Positions 59,101-64,000 of a DNA stretch of 64,000 nucleotides are shown piece after piece. The stretch comes from Branchiostoma belcheri (Eukaryota; Chordata; Leptocardii; Amphioxiformes; Branchiostomatidae), in NCBI RefSeq assembly GCF_001625305.1, contig NW_017802492.1, positions 945,022-1,009,021 on the forward strand. The letters are read 5' to 3'. The position numbers and the translations under genes were made by a program. The notes below the pieces were generated by a model. The model ran no database searches. It was given only the letters and a program-made list of their open reading frames with translations, and was not told the DNA's origin. Each line of letters opens with the position of its first letter. Within the stretch, counting starts at the first letter, position 1.

Positions 59101-59783
59101 CAACAGCATTCTATTGATGAGCTTAATATATATATGTTTTACCTGATGCTTGTTTCTCTGAAGATAATACTTCCATTTATGAAACAAGTTTGAACTGCAA
59201 TATCCAACCAAGTCCTTGTCCAACACAATGAAGAAATTGGACTCATACAAATATTCGTAACGAAGTTTCATAATGATTTTTAACTCTACCAACACAGATA
59301 AACTTTCAAGATAATACTTCTATTTACTATTTTGGCATCAACTAGGGTCATTTAAAACATTTCAACCACCTTAATGTATGGGCTTTGTTGAACCAATCTA
59401 TTTGAAATCCTGCTAAAAGAACTTTCCGCCTTTAAAACCTTGGCCAAGAAGGCCATGTCTTCCAAAGCATTTATGTGTGTGTGTGTGTGTGTGTGTGTTA
59501 GGCAGGTGTGTGGCTGTGTGTGTGCATGTGTGTGTATGCGGTTTAGCACGATAACTCATGAATGGTTAACATCGTTTGGTGAAGGTATGAGATAGCAGAA
59601 CTCTTGTTTATCTTTGTTGTTCTCATCTGCGCAGTAGAGAAGGGGTGGGGCCCTGTGACACCAAGCCTAGTGGCTGTGGGAGGGCTCCTGTGCTGCGTGC
59701 TGTTCACGGCGGTGGGTGTGGCCATCGGGAAGCGTCAGCGCCGCCCGCGGTACAGCGCCGTCCCCTCCACCGACCAGGAGTGA
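52229..59783 (+). CDS. Uromodulin-like protein: signal peptide, D8C, two EGF, ZP domain, transmembrane helix
   Basis: Twelve exons in phase give 571 residues: 52229-52259, 52783-52839, 53533-53892, 54498-54635, 55095-55220, 55707-55882, 56407-56522, 57044-57260, 58050-58141, 58283-58400, 58901-59036 and 59635-59783. Residues 1 to about 19 are a signal peptide split over two exons. Residues 30-149 (one exon) are a D8C domain with eight cysteines, beginning [14 protein letters not shown]. Two EGF modules follow, one per exon: 150-195 ([14 protein letters not shown]) and a calcium-binding type at 196-237 ([16 protein letters not shown]). The ZP module spans about 238-497. A furin-type site RSKR (499-502) follows, then a membrane helix (about 531-552, [16 protein letters not shown]) and a short basic tail. 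ZP proteins are cleaved there and polymerise into extracellular filaments. Uromodulin itself has its EGFs mostly before D8C and a GPI anchor, so this is a relative, not a clear orthologue. Confidence 0.93.
52383..52465. repeat. Short hairpin element in intron 1 of the ZP gene
   Basis: CTGGGTACCATCCGGATTTT then CGCTCCGCAACGCT is mirrored by AGCGTTGCGGAACG then AAAATCCGGATGGTACCCAG around a loop of about 15 bp. The CTGGGTRCC ends resemble those of the hairpins at 27224 and 35896. Confidence 0.88.
53067..53495. repeat. Long TG microsatellite next to the D8C exon
   Basis: About 430 bp of (TG)n with (GTGA)n blocks and a minisatellite-like alternation of TGCGCGCGCGCGTTTGTGTA units (two copies about 90 bp apart). 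It ends about 37 bp before the acceptor of the D8C exon (53533). Long frames across it on both strands are low-complexity artefacts. Confidence 0.95.
56619..57006. repeat. MITE family 2/3, copy left of the ZP exon at 57044
   Basis: GCCATGTTGTTTTGATTATA then TGGATGACAT at the left, and GGATGTCATCCATATAATCA then ACATGGCCT at the right. The interior contains CGCGCGGGCATGAATTTTCG and GCACGCGCGCATCAGTTTTG. About 390 bp. It ends only 38 bp before the exon. Confidence 0.85.
57388..57781. repeat. MITE family 2/3, inverted copy right of the ZP exon
   Basis: AGGCCATGTTGATTTGATTA at the left and TAATCAAATCAACATGGCCT at the right. The interior is the reverse complement of the copy at 56619-57006 (GCCCCAAAACTGATGCGCGC comes first). 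The two copies flank one ZP exon in opposite orientation. Confidence 0.85.
57810..58008. repeat. Hairpin element in intron 8 of the ZP gene
   Basis: GGTCAAATAGAGAGATAACA then TGCCGAGG.AGGGAGTTGGTC is mirrored by GACCAACTCCCTCGGCATGT and TATCTCTCTATTTGACCGAT. The outer ends (CCAGGCTTCAGGA against TCCTGAAGCCTG) also pair. About 200 bp. It ends 42 bp before the next exon. Confidence 0.85.
58496..58814. repeat. MITE with AAGGCCTTGTTCACACGAA termini in intron 10 of the ZP gene
   Basis: Starts AAGGCCTTGTTCACACGAAA and ends TTCGTGTGAACGGGGCCTAA. The interior is GC-rich with CGATTCGG/ATCCGG motifs. It belongs with the element at 47907 by its ends. Confidence 0.8.
59470..59535. repeat. Short TG microsatellite in the last intron of the ZP gene
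   Basis: (TG)n from about 59472 to 59500, then further interrupted TG runs to 59535. It is non-coding and lies 100 bp before the final exon. Confidence 0.85.
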
Positions 59784-59886
59784 TCCACACTCCCACGGGC
59801 ACGGCAAGATGCCACGCAAGCTTAAGACAGCAGATTGTCTTCAACGCTACATAATTAGACACTTTGTAGTTTAGATGCAATAAGAA

Positions 59887-59892
59887 AATAAA
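59887..59892 (+). terminator. Candidate polyadenylation signal of the ZP gene
   Basis: AATAAA in AGAAAATAAATGTTT, 104 bp after the stop codon. Confidence 0.6.
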
Positions 59893-61213
59893 TGTTTAAA
59901 GCGCATGAACCACAACTGTTTTGGTCTTATTTGTGTCATGTAGTAGCTGATTTTATTCAATGCCTTGTGGATAAGGATAGTGCGTCTAGTAATGTTTTAT
60001 AAAAAGCGAAAACCCAACTTTCATTATCCACCTAAAACTGCTCAATGCAATGTCAGTCTTTACACCTGTGTTTGTCAGTAGTACATTCATTTTGCGTTTA
60101 AAATTAGGAAAAGTAAAGAAAGAGATAAAATCATTAACAAACTATTATTTTCAAACTTCACCTTGTCTCGTCGTCATCTTGAGGGTCAGGGACTATATGT
60201 TAGCATGGTTAAATGTTTAGAAACATCCTAGTTCTAGTTCAACTTCTAGCGGGATACTCAAGAGAAGCTAAAGCTGGGGAATCTATTATAGTAGCAATGG
60301 TAGCAAGACAATACATTTCATAACAAGCAATAGACATCTTCCCTCCATGAACGAGGTTGGTGTTGTGTACAAACAAACCACCCCATTAGCAAGACCGGCA
60401 GGTCAATGACCCAAAAACAACCAGACCAAAGAAATATATAGCCTGTCAATCAGGAGGTAAAAATAGATACACTGTGGTCAAACACAGACCACACTACTAT
60501 AAAATAGGGGTGATAATGTAGAAATCCTTTTAAATTAAGCAATACAAATAAACGACAACCTGCTAATGCACTCTAAAAGACAAAGAGACTCAACAACTAC
60601 CCACATACCAAAAATTATACCAACCCATCCACCAGATTTTCCAAACATTCAACACAAAAAGACCAATGTTAAACATTTTGTAAATATCAAACGCAAACAG
60701 CTAGGAAACCCAAATTTAAACCACTAAACCATAATAATAACAACTACATGCTACCCTTATATCGCACAAACAGTCCATAACGCGCCAACAATAGAATAAA
60801 AAATTAAACTGCAGTACCAAGGTCAATCACCAGGGGCTCAAAGTCAACCTACACAATCTCCAAGGCCCCATCCATCAATCTGCCAAATATCATACATGTA
60901 CAGTTCCTTTTCACCGATCTTCAGATATCAGACCAAAACATGAAACGGAGCAAAAACAATACCCCCATTACATGGAGGGTAATTATCATTATTACTGAAT
61001 CTGTTACTGATGTAGATTAAAGGACCCCACAATGAACCTAAGAAATTCTGGGTCCAGTCATCTTTCTACAAATCCAATTACCTATTTTCTAGGTTGAGCC
61101 CTCCTCAACACAAACATATACTTGTAGAATCTGTCATTCATATTCCCAGTTATCATTTTTTTGAAGACCAAAAACACGTTATAAGCACAGAACCTCCTCT
61201 GTGGCAGCATGTT
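59893..61213. other. Intergenic region between convergent ZP and P450 genes
   Basis: No exon seen. It should contain the 3' UTR of the minus-strand P450 gene. The part from about 60.4 to 60.8 kb is unusually poor in G on the plus strand (CCAAACATTCAACACAAAAA-like). Confidence 0.45.
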
Positions 61214-63701
61214 TTAGTCGCGGATCACTGCGACTATGTCGAAAGGCTCTGGGGCGTGTGTGGCTGCGATACGTCCCACCAGAGACGGTGTAGGAGCGCC
61301 CTTTGGGATCTTGAAGGTGAAGTGCTGCATGAGCGACGTGAAGAACAGGAAGAGCTCCATCCTGGCCAACTGTTCACCCAAGCAGATGCGCGGTCCTGGA
61401 GGGAAATAGAAGCATCATACAGTAATGAATGATTATGTCGTCTCTTAAATAATAAAACAATAAGCCCATAAAATACATTGTCGACACCAATTGAAAGTAT
61501 TTTACGCACTACAAGGCTTCAGAATTCCGGAGCGGCAAACTGCGCTCCTTTAGTGGCATGTTATTTGTCTATTTGCAATTGTTTTGGTGGCCACATTTTT
61601 ACTTTTCCCAGTCGCTTCTGAATCCTGGTAAATCTACAAGATTGGCACACTGAGGGTCTTACCCAATGTCCTGCGGAGCACAACAATTGTTGTTCTGCAC
61701 ATACAGTACCATCTATATGGCACCCTGTATAGGTAACGATTTGGGGGTATTTCTCGTGCATCGCATCACACCGCGGCGAATGCGGAAGTAACTATGCCAC
61801 TGCAGGGCGAGAAAATTTGGGGTCTATGATCTAATTATTAGACATGAAATCATAATTGAAAAATATTGTGCCAGGAATATCAGCAGGACAAGGGTTAAAT
61901 TGAACGTTTTTGGGATTGACAACAAACGTGCATTCGTATGTCAACGTAGCGATCATAGAACAAACCTGCGGAAAAGGGCATGACGTGGTCATCCTTCTTG
62001 TACTGTCCCTTCTCGTCCAGGAAGCGGCTGGGGTCGAACTTGTCGTGCTGAGGAAACAGCTTCTCGTCGTGATGGACTGACCAGATACTGGGGATCACCA
62101 TCGTCTGCTTGGGAATGTGGTACCTGGATCAAGGAGACAGGATTCTGTGAGCTCAAGGAAGACTGGGAAATTACAAAAAACAAATAATTGTACATTGCCA
62201 CATTATACATTATACATATTTATCATACTCATCATCATTATATATTATTGAATACATTATACGCTGGAAAGTTGTTTTACCTAAAGATAGGTCTAGAAGT
62301 CTACTAAATGAACAGGGCTCAATGGTTCTTGTCCATCAATGAGAAACCATTGATCTATATTTATCAGGAACTGATAATCAAAGAGTAAAATACATCATCT
62401 GGAAAGCCTATATATTCAGTAGGATTTGATTGTTATGTGATTTAGGTTTTGTTCCTGTATTGTCGAACTATGGGCAAGTGAGAGCATGTAAAAGATAAAT
62501 GAATACAATATACAAAAGTAAAATTATTGGAACGATTTGATCTAGTTGATCTGTTAATTTTGATTGACAGATCAACTAGATCTAATCGTTCAGATATTTT
62601 TTAAGCTTAAAAGCTTGCATTCAATGATTTTGATGAGGTTTTCTCCTGTACCTGTACATTCCCGCCAACATAATAAAACATCCTACCCGTTCAGGGTGGT
62701 GTCCTCGGTTGTGGTGTGAGGCACGTTCAGGGGAACGATGGTCGCAAACCTGGCGACCTCCGTCAGGACGGCCTGCGTGTAGGGCAGCTGGTCACGGTGA
62801 GACATGGACGGGGTCTGTCCCTGTCCGAGCACGCTGTCAATCTCCTCCTGTACCTGTATGTTAGAACACGGAGTTAGAAGGATTCCGTCAATTAGGCCAT
62901 TTTTTTTTCGTCTTTCAGAAAGATGTCTTCAACGAAGACTTAGTAACTATGGAGAAGAGGAAGGGGAGAATCCAGAGTTTCCAGAAGAAGCCTCAGGACT
63001 TGGAGGAGGATGGTAAGACTTCAAAAGAAACTTGTATTGCACTGCTATCCATCATTCAATCAAAGTGAAATGCAAAATTGTACCTGCGATTCAGAGATAT
63101 TCGCAAGGAGGCGTTACTGTACAACCACGTCTTAGGGTCTGAACATACACAAGATAGTGTGATTGGGGCAAGGCTGTTATGCAGGAAGAGAGTTTTCCCT
63201 GGTTGGATGCATATGGAATAGCTCATTCTGTGATTGCTGATGCAAAGAGTGACAGGAAATGTGCCTTACTTATGATGATGATAATGAAGGGTCTTAAAAA
63301 TGCCAGTAGTAAATGCCATGTAATTTATATAAGGACAGATGACAAGGAAGTGTGGTCAGTCACATTGGCCAGGTGGCCCTTATGTACAGGGGATGACTTG
63401 TACAGGTTTGAGAGTGTAACAGAAATCTCAGTACCTTTTGCTGAATATCCGGGTTCAATATCATCAACAAGCTTGCCCACAGCAGGGTGGTGGACGTAGT
63501 TTCGGTGCCCGCTAGGAACAAGTCAGTCACTGTTTGAATCAACTGCTCTTCGGTGAAGGTCGTCTCACTCTGGTCCTGGGCCTTCATCTCTAGCAGATAG
63601 GCGTCGATGAAGTCACGGATGTCGTTCGGGTCAAGGGTTCGCTGATGCTCCTTGATCTGAGCTCGGACAAAGTCGATCGGCCGCTGTGACACCTCAATCG
63701 C
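61214..63701 (-). CDS. Cytochrome P450, CYP2-like, C-terminal half (5' exons beyond the right edge)
   Basis: Four minus-strand exons in phase encode the last 257 residues: 63701-63435, 62853-62687, 62123-61966 and 61395-61214. This is about half of a P450 of roughly 500 residues. The I helix carries the oxygen-activation motif AGTETT (in [15 protein letters not shown]). The K helix has the ExxR pair (EVAR). FDPSRF corresponds to the PERF region. The heme loop [11 protein letters not shown], split over two exons, carries the cysteine that ligates iron. Such enzymes are usually bound to the endoplasmic reticulum membrane and take electrons from P450 reductase to oxidise lipids or foreign compounds. 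Motif style and exon breaks fit clan 2 (CYP2-like); subfamily and substrate cannot be told. The acceptor of the first exon (TTTACTCCCAG) shows that more exons lie upstream, outside the window. A MITE at 61657-61898 sits in the last intron. Confidence 0.93.
61657..61898. repeat. MITE with TTAACCCTTGTCCTGC-type termini, copy 2, in the last P450 intron
   Basis: Begins TTACCCAATGTCCTGCGGAG and ends AGCAGGACAAGGGTTAA. Shares ACAACAATTGTTGTTCTGCA, then CATACAGTACCATCTATA and ATGATCTAATTA with the copy at 32368-32620. The left end has diverged. Confidence 0.8.
62531..62590. repeat. Short hairpin in a P450 intron
   Basis: AACGATTTGATCTAGTTGAT then CTGT is mirrored by ACAG then ATCAACTAGATCTAATCGTT, one mismatch, with a 12-bp loop. 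Confidence 0.85.
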
Positions 63702-63756
63702 CTGGGAGTAAAAGGACAGTACAGCAAAAGTCTTTTCCTACCGATGACACATGATT

Positions 63757-64000
63757 AAGTGCTGGTGTTTGTTTGTTTGTTTGTTTGTTAAGGATTTCTA
63801 TTAGTGTGAATTTCACACTACTCTTCCTGGAGTCCTTAGTGAATAATCAGATATTAAGTATTTGGACAATCGCACACCGGGTCATACCCCTACTCTTTGC
63901 GTAGGGACCTCCATTTAACGTCGTCCTGTCTGAGGGACGTCCCTAACCGAAGCTAGGTACTCATTTACACCTGAGTGAAGCGAGGAAAGTCATGTAAAGT
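63757..64000. other. Right edge: P450 intron with simple repeat and a dispersed repeat end
   Basis: A (GTTT)n run at about 63766-63790 is followed by non-coding sequence. The last bases (GAGTGAAGCGAGGAAAGTCA, then TGTAAAGT) are the reverse complement of about 54151-54184 in the ZP gene (ACTTTACATGACTTTCCTCA, then CTTCGCTC), so a dispersed repeat is cut by the window edge. Confidence 0.5.

Noticed and set aside
1..64000. CRISPR arrays, bacterial operons, rRNA or tRNA genes
   Set aside because: There are no regularly spaced direct repeats of CRISPR type and no tRNA-like A/B boxes or rRNA segments that I could recognise. The gene structure is clearly eukaryotic.

Overview
The window is eukaryotic. 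Its genes are split into many short exons with mostly GT-AG introns, there are polyadenylation signals, non-LTR retrotransposon remnants and a very dense load of small inverted-repeat (MITE-like) elements. The content suggests an invertebrate deuterostome, most likely a lancelet (Branchiostoma): an animal-type CCZ1, a TIR-receptor duplication, a uromodulin-like ZP protein, a CYP2-type P450, and the frequent ACATGTA motif. The species call is inference; the gene calls rest on exons translated by hand with matching splice phases.

Layout. 1-12.2 kb holds no convincing protein gene. It contains exon-like tandem cassettes (about 4.3-6.0 kb), several MITEs and a 737-bp near-perfect inverted repeat (8861-9597). 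12.26-13.80 kb (minus) carries a small three-exon gene I do not recognise. 13.8-19.7 kb is non-coding, with two large inverted-repeat elements. 19.77-25.53 kb and 29.81-34.18 kb (plus) are two tandem paralogues of a membrane receptor with a small ectodomain and a cytoplasmic TIR domain. The duplication includes about 1.8 kb of 3' flank, and a retrotransposon fragment and a MITE lie between the copies.

36.09-41.71 kb (minus) is a MIF4G-domain gene of the MIF4GD/CTIF type, with a 5'-truncated retrotransposon in one intron. Just upstream on the same strand (42.96-43.10 kb) is a 45-codon ORF for a one-pass membrane microprotein. It is head-to-head with CCZ1 (43.57-50.99 kb, plus, 17 exons, 467 residues), a subunit of the MON1-CCZ1 Rab7 exchange factor. 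52.23-59.78 kb (plus) is a complete 12-exon D8C-EGF-EGF-ZP-transmembrane protein of 571 residues. 61.21-63.70 kb (minus) is the C-terminal half of a CYP2-like cytochrome P450 that continues past the right edge.

The genes do not form one pathway. The most notable points are: the tandem TIR receptors with an Asp in place of the usual TIR glutamate; a recurring pattern in which short tandem duplications have copied 3' splice sites in three different genes; a palindrome that arose in only one TIR duplicate; and the microprotein ORF upstream of the MIF4G gene.
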